A DNA stretch of 64,000 nt, taken from Gonocerus acuteangulatus. Taxonomy: Eukaryota > Arthropoda > Insecta > Hemiptera > Coreidae. How positions within the stretch are numbered: position 1 is the stretch's first letter; each line of letters begins with the position of its first letter. The stretch spans positions 119,582,015 through 119,646,014 of the forward strand of contig OX328123.1 of the NCBI GenBank assembly GCA_946811695.1, given 5' to 3'. A program made the translations under genes and the position numbers. Under the pieces are notes generated by a model. That model worked only from the letters and a program-made list of their open reading frames with translations, was not told the origin of the DNA and made no database searches. Positions 9,775 to 23,507 of this stretch are shown piece by piece.

Positions 9775-10917
9775 CATCTCTGCTTAATAAGCTACACAAA
9801 ACGGTGTAATAGTGAGATAAAATGATTATAAGTCTTAGAGAAAAAGCTAAAGAAATTCATTATAGAAAAGTGAAAGAAATCATTAAAAAAAGTTAAAAAC
9901 TTATAAAGAATATTTTATTATTAAATTAATTAGTCAAATCAACTTTCAGCTCAAATGCTAGAAATAAAAAAAATATAACTAAAACCCAAGCAACAGTGAC
10001 TTTTTTAAAAAAAATCCTAAAATAGGTAATACATATTTTGGTAACTTTTGAATGAGGCAATATGGGCTAAAAAGTGTTTGATTTGCCAGAAAATATCACT
10101 TCGCTCTAGATGTAGGTCGACTTGCCAGTAATCCTGTATACAATTTAGTTATTGATTATGTTTAACATAAACAATACTTATTTAAATAAATCAAAAGAAG
10201 TCAATATTGTAAATTATGTATTAGAAGTTCTTAATTATACCTATGTAAATATAATTAAGATATTGTTGAAAGATAAATAGTAATTAGATTAATGCATACC
10301 TCAAATAATTATAAGATTAGTTATACTATTCACATTATATAAGGCCTACGCTTCGCTAAGGGGAAACCTTGTAAGCGGCAATCAAACATAAAAATAAATA
10401 ACGTAGCTGGAATAAGAACAGTGCCTTGTTAAGATCAGTGCACCTGAAAATAAAATCCCCCAGCTAAGGACTAAATGAAGAAGCCGGCAGTTGCACTGAA
10501 CCGTAGCTAATGTATAAGAAGGAAGTTGCCAGTAGCTGAGTCTTTGAATGCTCCAAGCTAGAACTCCAACAGCAATAAAAGCTTGAGGATGTGTAAGGTA
10601 AAGACAAATAAAGAGGGAGAATGTCCTCATGAATTCAGCTCCATTCTAGAAGCCCTTCTATCTCTTGTATAAATTCACCCCTACAGAAGAGTATAAAGCC
10701 CGGGATTTGGTGGAGTTCTTTCACTTATTGTATTTGTATTGAGGAGTATTCAACTCAACCCTTAAGTGAAACTACTACCTTGTGTGGTCAAAATCAAAGT
10801 AATTTTATTCATTTTCTGCATGACAAATAAACCAATATTTTCAATTCTTTATTACAGCAGTTCTTCGTGGGATGTTAAAGTATAAACAAAAAATAGTTAT
10901 AATTCTTCGAAAACAAA
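9775..10917. other. No supported gene
   Basis: AT-rich to about 10320, then more balanced DNA to about 10780. The latter contains an 82-codon minus-strand ORF (10382-10630) that is hydrophobic but matches nothing I know. It could be part of an unrecognised repeat. Confidence 0.4.
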
Positions 10918-11187
10918 ATGGCGGAGCTATGTCGGATGAAAGGAAACCCCATTTTTTTCACGGGCGATAGTCTGCAGGCGGCTATTTTTATGCTAAACGA
11001 AAAACTAAAATTATTTTATAAGAAGAAGGTCAAACATAGTAAAGTACGTTGGAGTTTTAAAAAAGTATTAAGTTTTTTTCGGAAATGGCGAACAATTCTT
11101 TATTTCCTATTAAACAATCCCTTCAACAAACGTTATAATTCATTGAATCGAGAAAATTGTATGTATTTGTTGAAGTTGATTAAGTGA
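10918..11187 (+). CDS. Hypothetical 89-codon ORF
   Basis: ATG in a favourable context (AAAATGG) opens 89 codons to TGA. The product would be highly basic, with Lys-rich segments (KKKVKHSKVRWSFKK, then FFRKW) and many Phe/Leu residues. There is no recognised domain, signal peptide or clear helical repeat. The preceding 60 bp contain a pyrimidine-rich stretch ending in ACAG, so an exon start is conceivable. AT-rich DNA readily gives Lys/Phe/Leu-rich chance ORFs, and I consider that equally likely. Confidence 0.2.
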   Translation: MAELCRMKGNPIFFTGDSLQAAIFMLNEKLKLFYKKKVKHSKVRWSFKKVLSFFRKWRTILYFLLNNPFNKRYNSLNRENCMYLLKLIK

Positions 11188-13168
11188 AAATTGAAAGCAC
11201 TAGCGAATCGCCCGATTTGAAAAATATGGAATAGAGTCTAGTAATTATACAGGTACTCAATAAATCCTCACCACTTTTCTTTCTTTCAGATTTAACACCT
11301 TGAAGTAACTATGCACAAGTGCGTCAAGGGGTCAATCGGCCCCACGGTCTTTCCTTAGTTTAACGTATTCGGCCTGCTGAAAATTGATCAAATCATTCCA
11401 TATGTGTAGGTCAGTATACCAAGGCAGCAGGACATTAATTGATTCATTCAAAAGTTGATTAATCTCTTGGAAAGTGTACTTGTTAATAAATTACCTACTT
11501 CTGTTTATTATTCAAAGCACTTGTAACAGGTTCGAACATTTTTGAAAGTTTACCTCTTACACGCCATATCACGCGTATCATTGCCAAAGTTGAAAAACCA
11601 GAAAGCAAGACAAAACTCCATCCAATTGAAATACAGCATACTTCAAGTCAACCGCGGTCCTAAAATGATAAATAAATGTAAAAGCAACACGTATAAAATC
11701 ACGACAAGCAAGATGGCTAACTCTCTGAACACGGTGCAGCATGTACAGCACATAGTTAGGAGGACAGCTCCCATGGGTCTTGGTATTAATCCGCAGAGGG
11801 CTCTGCCCACCTAAAAACCAACCTCCCCCCAACACAGCTTTCAGAATTTATTGCCGCTAGGAATTGTGGGCCCTCCGACTCTAATATCAGCTTCATTTAT
11901 TTACCTACAAATACCTCTGAGGGAATATTTCAGTCGCTAGCCTCTCCTAGTCTCTTCTTTCTTATTTATCACTAGATATATTATAAGAATAAATGATGGT
12001 CTTCACTCCTTTTTGAGCCTCATCCGCTATTATTTAATGTATTATATTCTTCTCCAAAATTAATGACTTCATCACAATACTAATCATATTATTGCCCTGA
12101 AATTGGTTCAGCTCCTATTTCCTTGACTGTATCTCAAGAAAAATCGCACTTTTTATTTATAACATTTTATTATATATTTATGAAAATATTTACCTTTTTA
12201 GCGCCACATGCACCACCTGGGCAATGTGTGAGACATACATTTTTCCACCAGTTTGAGGAGTAATTTATAACTTTACGTACTATCTAGTGGTGAACTAGGG
12301 GGAATTACTAGAATAACAAGAAAAAGCCCATAGGTTTCGCGAGAATTGAGATTTATGGGGAAACAGAATTTTTTTATCCCGTATCAGTGCGTAACTAGCG
12401 TGAGGATCACGTCTTTGTAGGCCTGCACATGTACGAGAGCAGCGGAGAATTTTTTAAATATATCTCTAGTGGAGAATATTAAAAAAGTCTCATATAGTAG
12501 AGATGTTGAACCAACAAATAAAGGAAGCGATGTAACACGAAAATGCATTATCAAAGGCAAGGTATAAAGAAGGCCTATGTACGTTTATTTATATACATTT
12601 TAACGTCCATCTGTAAATAAAAAAGCCTTTTGGGAACAAATATTTCTAAGCAATCAATTTAACCTAGCAAAAAAAGGTTGATGAGGTTGTTTGTAAATGA
12701 AATGTCATATGGCTGGGGTTCCCCAAATGCTGCTTTACGGATGACTTAACGAAATATCTACTAACTACGGCAGTAGATGATAAGGATAACACAACTGACT
12801 TATTGCTGACGTGACCATAAATCGATTTTGGCTGCAAATTATCGCGGGAAATTAAATTCGTAATTTGGCGAGAATCGATTTTTAATCAAAGCTGATTATA
12901 GTTAATGTAAGGGAGGCGTTTATTTGAGGGAGTACTACAAGGCTTTTACGCTCTAGCATATATTTATTTCTATGTTTATGCTTGTTTTGTTTGTACTTAT
13001 ATTTTGTTTATTAGGTTTCCATTATTAACTCGATAATCTAACATTCACCTCCGCTTTGAGTCTATTCAATTTTTATCTTATTTTTTATCTTTTCGCTTTA
13101 TATTATTTTTTATTTATTCGCGGTCATATATAGAATTTTATTATCACCGCAGATTTTTAGGAGTTTTG
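11188..13168. other. No supported gene; one coding-like patch
   Basis: Mostly AT-rich. At about 11337-11434 the minus strand has an open stretch of about 33 codons (LLPWYTDLHIW, then FQQAEYVKLRKDRGAD) that looks coding-like but is unassigned. The two overlapping ORFs at 11542-11835 have no recognisable motif. I see nothing in 12000-13168. Confidence 0.4.

Positions 13169-13197
<29 letters not shown>
13169..13197. repeat. (A)n tract
   Basis: 29 A residues directly abutting the 3' end of the minus-strand SINE, which on that strand reads as poly(T). Confidence 0.95.
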
Positions 13198-13199
<2 letters not shown>

Positions 13200-13537
13200 A
13201 GTCCCGTAACAGGCCACGAGGCCCCTGATGGGCAGATACTATAGAGGTATGTGATTTAGGACCATACGGCACACTAGGGAGATAGCATGGTCAGTTCTAT
13301 GCTCCGGCCGCCCGGTTTTCCCCTTGCTACTCCGACTGCTAGCTAGAGTCATTAGCACCAAGGTACCCATTATTATATTAATTAACGGCTGGGTTGGCCT
13401 AGGGACGGTCAGGGAGGCCAAATCTAACCCATGAGTGAAGACACTAGAAGAAAAAATCTTTAGTGCTTGCTCGGGATTTGAACTCAGGTCCTCCAGCTTA
13501 TTAGTCCAGTGCTCTACCACTGAGCTAACCTCGCCCC
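13198..13537 (-). mobile_element. tRNA-Ile(AAT)-derived SINE with T-rich 3' end
   Basis: The minus strand begins GGGGCGAGGTTAGCTCAGTG, with the A box in GTTAGCTCAGTGGTAGAGC. An anticodon loop CTAATAA (AAT, Ile) follows, then the B box GAGTTCAAATCCC. The D-arm and anticodon loop match eukaryotic tRNA-Ile(AAU) well. A body of about 260 bp follows, ending ...GTTACGGGACTCA and then a run of T rather than A on the sense strand. The overlapping ORF at 13239-13520 is not a gene. Confidence 0.8.
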
Positions 13538-13539
13538 CA

Positions 13540-14999
<1,460 letters not shown>

Positions 15000-15134
15000 T
15001 TCTCATGACAGGACTTAACAAACCAGCTTGTGATATATGCAATAGTGACTTCTCCGTAAAACGCCTACTTACGGAATGCATAAGACGACACAAACTAAAA
15101 ATCAGAATTTTCATAAACGAGAATGTAATTTCAG
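15000..15134 (+). pseudogene. I-like LINE C-terminal fragment
   Basis: The open frame from about 15000 contains CDICNSDFSVKRLLTECIRR. This matches the Cys-x2-Cys...H/R-x-L-L-x-E-C knuckle that follows the RNase H domain in the larger LINE at 18.7-23.7 kb (CESCNVQISVKHLLTEC). The usual His is replaced by Arg in this copy. Upstream RNase H sequence is missing and similarity fades after about 15134, so only about 45 codons remain. The ORF continues to 15235 but that part is unrelated to the family. It is a dead 5'-truncated piece. Confidence 0.65.
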
Positions 15135-16910
15135 ATCAAAGGAAAGTAGGAAATTTAAGTGCAACGATCCATTTAGTCCATGGCAATTTAATATCGTATG
15201 ATTTGCTGGCAGTACTCAGACATGAGAGAAAATGAACAAAGAACTTACCTGCTGTTTCAGCCCGGCACATAGGGAGGGTAGCCGACAGGAAAAGCAGGGT
15301 TAGGGTTGGGGCTGAGGAAATACCACTTTCTCTGATTCTTGTAGCAAGACGAATGATGAGTGCCAGCAATGGATCGCCTTAAAGTGCCCATACACGTTTA
15401 GTTCAAATCAATGGCCGGGACTGCGCATTTAGGCCTCAAGGTTTGGACTGACCGGATCTAGCATACAAACGATAAGTTAATAAACCCCAAGGCGAAAAGT
15501 GCAGTCTAGTTATAGAAGACCCTCTGTATGTGAAGCAAACCACATACATGTATGTGGTGTCAACATACAGGTGGCCCAGGCCTGCACAGTCCCTGTCTCA
15601 TAGGTACGTATGTGCCTGAGTTCAAGTTTGGCCTCAAGGATGTCTTATACACGGCGAGAAATATCTGAAATTTCACTCAAATAGTGTTTGGAGACTGCGC
15701 CATTAGTAACGGTGATCTGCATCGTTTCTGGGATTCATAAAAGTTTCTAAGTTCCCTGAAGATGGATGTTTCTGCAATTACCTTGATTCTCGTTTCTTGC
15801 GTTTGGCTGCTTTTTGCAGTCTCCGTTGCCCCAGCACACACTAATTCGTTTAGAAGTGCTATTTTTGTGAGGGATGGTGGCTTCGGGAGCTGAGAGGAGA
15901 GATTAATTTGTTAGATTAAGTATTAATTTTCTTTAGTATTCCGTTGCCTGTTAACATTTTTAAATGAGCTATAACTTGGAATTTTTCCCATCTCAAAGTC
16001 AACCTACTTGACTTACTTGCCTATCATTGATCGATTCTTGTTTCGTCTGCATAATATATTTTGTTCTTGTTTAAATCTTCTCCGAAAAAATGAAGATAGA
16101 ACTCAATATATGACGAGTGTGCTTTTTTAAACGTTTGTGGTGATCTATTAATCTCTTAGTAAAAGTTTAGTAATGAAATATTTTTATACATGCTACTATA
16201 ATTTGAAAGGTGCTTGACATTACTTGTGCACGCACTGTTTAATTTCTTGAATTTATTTTATTAGATTCAAAATATTTTTAAAATATTTCATATTCTTATT
16301 TTTATTTATAAAAAATAAGTTTAATACTACAATTTTTCCTCAAAAGGGTTATCTTGTCTACAAGCAAGGAGGTTGTTAATAATTTACACCAAAGAGACTA
16401 GTTAACGAAGGAATTACTCGGTTGGTCAAGAGAATATTTGTTTTCCTAACAAAATCCTTTTCAGTGCCACAAGGCAATCCACAAAAAACCGTAAGGCAAG
16501 AGACTGGTAAAAGCAAACCAATAAATTATGAATGATTTATTTTACGACTTCCCTTCATTGCCTTCTTTTTCCATTTTGTCTTTTTCTGCAGTTGCTTTCG
16601 CTCCGTCTCCCCTCTCCCCCTTTCTTTCAACACCCTTTGATTTCCAGAAGACGTCATTTCAGCGTTATAATAAATCTTTATTTTGGATGGGGTGTTTACT
16701 AGATGAATATTCAGCAATAGAGAGATAAGTGATAAGAGTTTAATTTACTAATGTTTTTACAGGGATCCTATTGATTATAAGTATTAGTTTGTTTTTTTTT
16801 TATTGAGTTCCGCAACATTGAGGACAAATTCTTTTCTCAGTTGATGGTTAAGTCGTCAACAAATAAAAATAAAAAAGTAAACTGATGACTCATACCGAAG
16901 TACAATGACA
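15135..16910. other. No gene; small palindrome and repeated word
   Basis: A perfect 20-bp palindrome, ACCACATACATGTATGTGGT, lies at 15539-15558. GGCCTCAAGG occurs twice in direct orientation (about 15433 and 15632), which may mark a short unrecognised repeat. The overlapping ORFs at 16526-16728 are not convincing. Confidence 0.5.
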
Positions 16911-17320
16911 AACATTGACATATTTTCTAAATGTTTGAAATTCATCTAAACTACAATGTTTAAAATGTGGTTACATTTGAAATTAAGAAAGTATTGTAGA
17001 AAATAATATTTTAATAATAGACATGAAAAGTTTTGGGACTTTGGGGTAAGTGGAGGGTAAGCATTGGAAGCTTACTAAATTCTCTACAGACATGATTATG
17101 AAAAAAATTTCGAGAAACATATTGGTAATAGTGTTTTACTACCTGAACTCTGAAGGCGGGCGTAGTCATTTCCGCTTGGGATACTGTCAGTTTCCTGTTC
17201 CGGTCCCTTTTTATATTATCCATGAAAGATCAAAAACTGCTTCTATTCCTTTACCAATGCACTAGGGATATGAAAGGAAACGCGCTAAGATGAGGCAGTT
17301 CCTGCTAGTCAGATATTTTG
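16911..17320 (+). repeat. Dispersed repeat family B, 5'-truncated copy
   Basis: Shares CATGAAAAGTTTTGGGA and AGCTTACTAAATTCTCTACA with 28090-28205. It shares GGATACTGTCAG and the 3' end GGAAACGCGCTAAGATGAGG with 40.5 kb. The ORFs reading through it are not genes. Confidence 0.65.
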
Positions 17321-17328
17321 GTATTTAA

Positions 17329-18199
17329 CCTTCCAGTAGAGGCGCCCCTTTTTGGGAGATCCATAGTGGCGCTACACCTCACAGGTGCAAACCCTATTTC
17401 GGGAGGAAAAATATGCCTCGGCAACGTGATTACATTGCTATTTGAGAGAAATGGTAAAGAACTGCAGGCTTTATAACAAAACAACACTTTTGTTTTTGCG
17501 GGTGACATAAGAAACTATCGTTTTCGTTTAAATGAAATCATATCATGTTCGATATGACATAAAATATTAATATAAAATATGAAATTGTATAATCAATCCA
17601 TGTTTACGCCTAAACCCGGCCATACTTAAAAATACTGCTGTTATTGGTATAAGTGCTAAATTTCTGATTCTTTAAAAAAAAAGGATCATGATTCATGACT
17701 ACACTATTACTATGTACTGTTAGTGGAATCGTAATACACTTTATGTTAAAATATATAACTTATGTTACATAGCTGGTTATCCTATATAAATGAAACATGT
17801 CTTAATATATAAAATATGAATATGAAATATATCAATAAAATATAAGATATGTATATGAAATATGAATATAAAACACAAGTACCTAGCAGTTGAAGACCAA
17901 TTTTTACTCCTCTCATTTATTCTACGATCGAATAAACGCACCCACATGCTCATAGATGTGGAACTGGAAATATCTCATATCTGGAAAACTTACGTGAGTT
18001 GTGGGACAGCACCTGAGAGGTGACGAGGGCAGCCTCTGACAATGATGAGCTCACAAAAATGTGTCAGTGCGACTGGCCGGTGGAAAAACGGAAATCCGGA
18101 AGATACTAAAGCAGAAAGCCCGCCAAAACACGGCTGCCAACCATGATAGGAAAATTAAAAAAATTATGCACCTCTCAGGTGCGCGCCACTAATGGAGGT
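17329..18199. mobile_element. Candidate piggyBac-like MITE
   Basis: TTAA lies at both borders (17325-17328 and 18200-18203). The imperfect inverted ends read CCTTCCAGTAGAGGCGC on the left and ACCTCCATTAGTGGCGC on the right (reverse complement). Inside each end stands a quasi-palindrome of the CACCTNNNAGGTG type, and GCACCTGAGAGGTG occurs inverted at about 18010 and 18170. There is no transposase. TTAA is common in AT-rich DNA, so the call depends on the paired internal motifs. Confidence 0.4.
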
Positions 18200-18203
18200 T
18201 TAA

Positions 18204-18676
18204 AGCGGGAGTAAGTAATCTTCTATCTCAAGTGGTGGTGGTTGAACTTCTGCATTCTTTTGAGAATGAAAAATCAGACAACCTGCACAAAAGACCTATT
18301 TTATTATAAGTACTTTTTGAGGGTAAAATTCATCTAGATTACCTGTTTTTGTTACCAAATCCCAAATCCCAATGTAAACCAAACCAAATCCCTTAATACA
18401 GGTATATTGTATAAAACGGTTTTTACAAAAAATGAAGAATTTGCGGTTGGAATGTTCTAATAATTCGTGGTATAATTAATCTGCCACCTTGGTAGATTTA
18501 GTTGTATCCCTAAATTTGAATCATGAGGTATTGGCATGCTGCCGATGTAGCATTGATTTACTACTAATATTCCCTGGCATACCTCCTCGTCCCGCAGTCC
18601 CATCCTTCCTCGTCTATTCAATCCGAACAGCGATTATAATTAAATTTATGCTGGGGCTTTACCTAACCATAAGAGC
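18204..18676. other. No recognised feature
   Basis: May contain the 5' part of the LINE that follows; no border signal is visible. Confidence 0.35.
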
Positions 18677-19141
18677 TTGGTTCCAAGCACATCTTCAAGT
18701 TATTCTCAAGTCACATCTAGCTTTCCTTCCACTAATGCATTATTAGAAAGGGTTGAAAAATTAACATCTGTTGTAGAAATGCTTTTCACCAAAATTACCG
18801 CTTTAGAATCAACAATTCTAGCTAAAAATACAGTGAGTGACTTTATTCAATCCCCCAGTAGTAATAAAAAAGAAACTACAGCGGGTGACAAAGTTCAATC
18901 TCTTATCAGTAATAAAAAAGAAACAATTGTTCAATCACAGAATAATATTATATCTGCTATCCCTGAAAATGCCTCTTCACCTAAGAAAATAGACGAGTCT
19001 AATAAAGGTTATAAAGGGAATCGCTCTGCTTTACAAAAGCCGGTATCACCAAATTCTGGATCAGATTCTTCTATCAATATCAGTAATACAACACGCCCTC
19101 CGCGGGGTAAAAAAAATAAAATAAACCATGATAGCCGTTAA
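18677..19141 (+). pseudogene. ORF1-like protein remnant of the I-like LINE
   Basis: A 154-codon frame precedes the endonuclease frame in the position of a LINE ORF1. Residues about 20-50 (ALLERVEKLTSVVEMLFTKI and the following residues) have hydrophobic heptad spacing and could form a short coiled coil. The rest is Ser/Asn/Lys-rich and apparently disordered, ending in a basic patch (RPPRGKKNK). None of the CCHC zinc knuckles expected of an I-type gag protein is visible, so the 3' half is missing, decayed or in another frame. About 500 bp of non-coding sequence separates it from ORF2. The assignment rests on position and composition only. Confidence 0.45.
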
Positions 19142-19653
19142 TATTGTAAGATATCTCATGAAACAATTGTTAATTCTGAATCACTGCACCTTCCAGGCAA
19201 AAGCCGGTATTAAGATCATTGCATTCATATCACATCATGATATGTATGCCTATTCAATAATATTTAAATTTATTATCAACATATGTTCAATTATAACTTT
19301 TACCATTCTGAATTATAATACTAAAATAACTATGTCTGTACCTCTTTGACTAATAATACATTTAATTTACCCACCCTTTAAAATTAGTTATCTAATGCTA
19401 GTTTATACCAAATATCGATTATTTGGTCTTTATGGTTTTCAATTAACATTAATTACAATAACTTCAGAGCCTCAAATACCTAAACTATACAAAATACAAA
19501 TCCAGGATCTTTCGTATTTTTCAAGAAATATCTATTTGTGTCAGGAAATACTGATTTTGCCCTCTGTGTCGTTTAATAGTTTTATTGCGGGTCAAGAAAT
19601 AGCTATAATCATTATTATTTCTATTCACTATCAACATAAATCAAACCATTGCC

Positions 19654-20616
19654 ATGATCATTGCTCAATGGAATATCAATGGATTAGTCATTCACAAAAC
19701 TGACCTTTTACTACTCTTAAAGGATACAGGAAGTGAAATAATCTTTATCCAGGAGACTCATTTAAAAGAATCCAGTACTGTCAGGCTTACCGGCTTTAAA
19801 ATTTTCAGAAAAGATTTTTTGGATGGTGTCATTGCATGTGGAGGGGTGTGTATAATTACTTCTGATAACCTGCCATGCACACACAATCCACTAAGAACAA
19901 ATTTACAAGCAGTTGCTATACAAATCTACAAACCCTTTAAACTCACAATGTGCTCAATATACTTACCTCCAGGCCAACCATTCACTACTTCCCAGCTGAA
20001 TGACCTCTATGCACAGTTACCTCCTCCTGTACTCCTTATGGGGGAATATAATGGTCACAATAGTCTGTGGCATTTACCCACTACAGATAGAAGAGGGTAA
20101 ATGCTAGAAGCGTTTATTAATATCAATCAGTTATGCATCCTGAATGATGATTCGCCAACGCATCTCAATGCTCGAACAGGATTAGAGTCAATCATAGATC
20201 TCTCCATAGGCAGCCCTATTCTTGCACCTCGTTGCACTTGGCGTGCTCATGGAGACCTCTATGGCTCAGACCATTATCCTTTGGTAATTACCTTTGAAGA
20301 AACCGTACCTGAATCGTGCGGTTTGTCCAAATGGAAAATAAAAGATGCTTCCTGGAGTGAATACCAAGACCTAGCCCAACTAAAACACATTGACACGGAA
20401 ACTACTGATGTAGACCAAATTATTCAATGTCTCAATTTTTCAACTTTACAAGCGGCTGAGCAGTCAATACCAAAAAGTAAAAATAATAGTAGGAGAAATT
20501 TAGTGCCTTGGTGGGATAAACAGTGTGAAGAGGCTATCAAGAATAGAAAAAGAGCATTAAGAAAATTTCAAAGACATCCCTGCTCTGAGCATTTAGATAT
20601 ATATATATATATATGA
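19654..20616 (+). pseudogene. APE-type endonuclease domain of LINE ORF2
   Basis: The frame from ATG 19654 has the AP-endonuclease fold signature of non-LTR retrotransposons. It shows QWNINGL with the catalytic-site Asn at residue 7, QETH with Glu34, the YLPPG strand, and the SDHYPL motif after the stop. The usual GDFN motif reads GEYNG (Glu131, Asn133), replacing the catalytic Asp. A TAA at 20098-20100 interrupts the frame and the same frame continues at 20101. The linker to the polymerase ends in a short (TA)n run at about 20597-20614 that shifts the frame. The native enzyme nicks target DNA for priming; this copy is inactive. Confidence 0.85.
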
Positions 20617-21940
20617 TCGCTAGGAGAGAAGCAAGAAAAACCATAAACATCGCGAAAAGGAAATCTTGGCGGGAGTATGCCAGTCAAATCAACTGCCATA
20701 CTCCTGCAAGCGATATATGGCACATTGTAAAGAAAATTATAGGCCGTAAAGGAACAAACACTATAAATCTACTTAAATCTGGACCATCAGTAATCACGAG
20801 CCCTGTAGATATTGCGAATCTTCTTGCAGAACATTTTAAAAACATTTCATCTAACTCTAACTACTGCCCTGAATTCTTAGTAAGAAAACATCTTGTAGAA
20901 TCACAACCAATAGAAATAAATAGAGATCCCATTAATCCACTAAATTTACCATTTACATATTTAGAATTAACTCTAGCTCTGGAATCTCGCAAGGACACCT
21001 CTCCTGGTCCAGACAGCATTACTATCTCAATGATAAAGAATCTTTCAACTGATAATAAACAAATCCTCTTAAAGATATTCAACAATATTTTTATCTCTTC
21101 TGTCGTTTCCCTAACATTTGGAGAAAATCGGTGTGCATACCTATACTTAAAACTGGCAAACCACAAGATGAAACTGCAAGTTATCGAATCATCTCCCTGA
21201 CCTGTTCACTCTGTAAATTAATGGAAAAGATGATAATGAAAAGGTTACATTGGTACATGGAGAAAAATAATCTTTACACTAATTGGCAGAGTGGATTTAG
21301 GCCAGGACGCAGTACTAGAGATAATCTAGTAAGGTTAGAGACAGATATTAACTCTGCTTTTAACTCAAATGAAAAGGTTTTAGCCGTATTTATTGACATA
21401 AAAAATGCATTCGACTGTGTCTGGAGGAGGCTTACACTTGACAAACTCATACAAATGGGAGTAAATGGTCATATATTTAATTTTATTCAAAATTTTTTGA
21501 CGAATAGAACATTTTGTATTCGAAATGGTACTCAGCTCTCATTAGAATCAGTACAAGAAAATGGGGCCCCGCAGGGAAGTGTAATTAGTGCCTTTCTGTT
21601 TTCCATTGCAATAAATGATTTACTTAATCACGTTGAAGAACCTGTCAAGACAATGCTGTACGCTGATGATATAGTCATTTATTGTAACGGAAAAGTAATT
21701 GAAAATGTGCCCGAGAACATACAACTGTCTCTAAACAAAATTAATGACTGGCTAAAAAATCATGGTTTCACTGTATCTAATATTAAAACTGAATGCATAT
21801 TTTTCTCTAAAAAGAATGTTGACAACCCAACCTCATTGTTTGTAAGTGGAGCTCCCATAAAGTTTGTAGATAGTATTAAATTCCTGGGACTTACTTTTGA
21901 TAAAAACCTTAATTGGAAAAATCACTTAAAAATTACGTGA
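20613..21940 (+). pseudogene. Reverse transcriptase domain of LINE ORF2
   Basis: Two frames cover it. The frame 20613-21130 carries the N-terminal part, with SPGPDSITISMIKNL (motif 1-2 region). A frameshift near 21100-21130 leads to the frame from 21131. That frame holds QSGFRPGRST, the catalytic FIDIKNAFD (Asp89 and Asp95), the NGAPQGSVIS template-binding motif and YADD (Asp179, Asp180). A thumb region with FLGLTFD follows, and TGA at 21938-21940 breaks the frame. All three catalytic Asp positions are kept. The (TA)n junction at the start suggests that replication slippage caused the first frameshift. Confidence 0.9.
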
Positions 21941-23334
21941 GCAAATTGCTTCAAGACACTAAATATCCTCAAAATGTTGTCTTGTACTAAATGGGGAGGA
22001 GACAAGGTCAGCATGTTGATGTTATATCGCAGCCTGGTGAGAGCCAAGATGGATTATGGCTGCATGGCCTATGGTTCAGCTTCACCCACAACTCTCAAAA
22101 TGCTTGATAGTATTCACCATGCTGGCATCAGACTAGCAACCGGAGCATTCCGATCTAGCCCAACAAACAGCCTATGCGTTGATGCAGGAGAACTGCCTTT
22201 AGAACTCCGTTGAGAGTTATTAACGCTTAACTTCTACATTACTATATTATCCTCCAATAATCACCCTCTTAACGTATACATCCAGGACCCAGTAAACATC
22301 CCTAGACGAAGAACTCCAAGAAAGCCTTTCCCTCTCCGGATATCAGAGCTATTATCTAAATTCAACATCGCCCTACCTTATATTTTTCATAGTGCTGTGC
22401 CCTCCAGGGAACCGTGGTCTCTACCCTTTCCTAATATCAACTTCAAATTATCCAAATTCGTTAAAAAAGATACCAGCCCGTATATATATCAACTGGAATT
22501 TCTCAAAATAAGAAACGAATTTCCTCAAGCTATTCACATTTTCACTGACGGTTCTAAGGACAACGATGGAGTTGGTGCTGCAACACACTCCAACACCACG
22601 AACAATATGTTCGCCCTCAGTAAAATGTGTAGCACCTTCACTGCCGAACTGTTGGCCATAACAAAGGCCTTAAATATAACAACTAACTCTAACTATAAAG
22701 TAATTTTTACGGATTCTTTGTCTGCACTTCTTGCTCTGAGGAATCCATTCTCAAACCATCCACTGATCACACTCACTCATTAAACCATAGCAGATCTTCA
22801 AAGAAATAGTGAAACAGTTCTTTTCGTATGGGTACCCGGTCACTGCGGAATAAAATAGAATGAGGTGGCCGATGCCTTAGCGAAAAGAGCTGTAAACGAA
22901 GGCATTCCCTATCATAGGGTTCCATAGAACGATATCATTAATTACCTGAAGGAAATAGTCTGGCAAAACTGGCAATCTACTTGGCAAATAATAGAAAACA
23001 ACAAATTAAGAGAAATAAAATCGACAGTTAAAGCATGGAAGACCCCACCCAGCATCAATAGAAAACATGAAGTTGCCTTAAGTCGATTGCGGATTGGGCA
23101 TACAAGATTAACTCATTCATTCCTTTTTTCTAAAGAACAACCCCCAATCTGTGAATCATGCAACGTTCAAATATCAGTGAAACATTTACTTACAGAATGC
23201 CGAATATATCAGTCAATTAGAGAAGAGCTAATGTTATCAGACATTATGGATGAAATACTAGGAGATGATGCTGATAATGTTAGAAAGGTATTAAACTTCA
23301 TAGACAAAACAGAATTAATAAATAAAATCTAAAG
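21941..23334 (+). pseudogene. RNase H and Cys-knuckle C-terminus of LINE ORF2
   Basis: This continues in the frame of the polymerase with in-frame stops at about 22212, 22782 and 22857 and another near 22926. The first part is the LINE connector (YRSLVRAKMDYGC). RNase H follows with all catalytic positions recognisable: FTDGS near 22545, TAELLAI near 22641, FTDSLSAL near 22709, VPGH near 22833 and ADALA near 22870. The end has RLRIGHTRLTH, CESCNVQISVKHLLTEC near 23149-23200, and TAA at 23330-23332. The same tail occurs in the LINE fragments at 32.4, 51.3 and 62.1 kb. RNase H would remove the RNA template in a live element. Confidence 0.9.
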
Positions 23335-23360
23335 ACATAAGATTAATTAAATAAGCAGGA

Positions 23361-23362
<2 letters not shown>

Positions 23363-23447
<85 letters not shown>

Positions 23448-23507
23448 TGTCTGTGTGTGTGTGTGTGTGTGCGCGTGCGTGCGTGTGTGTGTGTATGTGT
23501 GTGTGTA
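23363..23507. repeat. (GT)n microsatellite in the LINE 3' UTR
   Basis: About 145 bp of mostly pure GT with a few substitutions, 30 bp after the ORF2 stop. GT/TA-rich tracts occupy the same place in the other LINE copies. The Cys/Val and Thr/His ORFs here are artefacts. Confidence 0.95.

Noticed and set aside
10382..10630. Hydrophobic minus-strand ORF considered as a membrane protein or mitochondrial insertion
   Set aside because: No match to any mitochondrial gene pattern I know, no flanking mitochondrial sequence, and no supported start.
13465..13537. Functional tRNA-Ile gene on the minus strand
   Set aside because: The anticodon stem has mismatches and the acceptor stem lacks a 3' partner; a SINE body follows instead of a terminator.
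15290..15312. Telomere-like GGGTTAGGGTTGGGG
   Set aside because: Only two imperfect units, not a repeat array.
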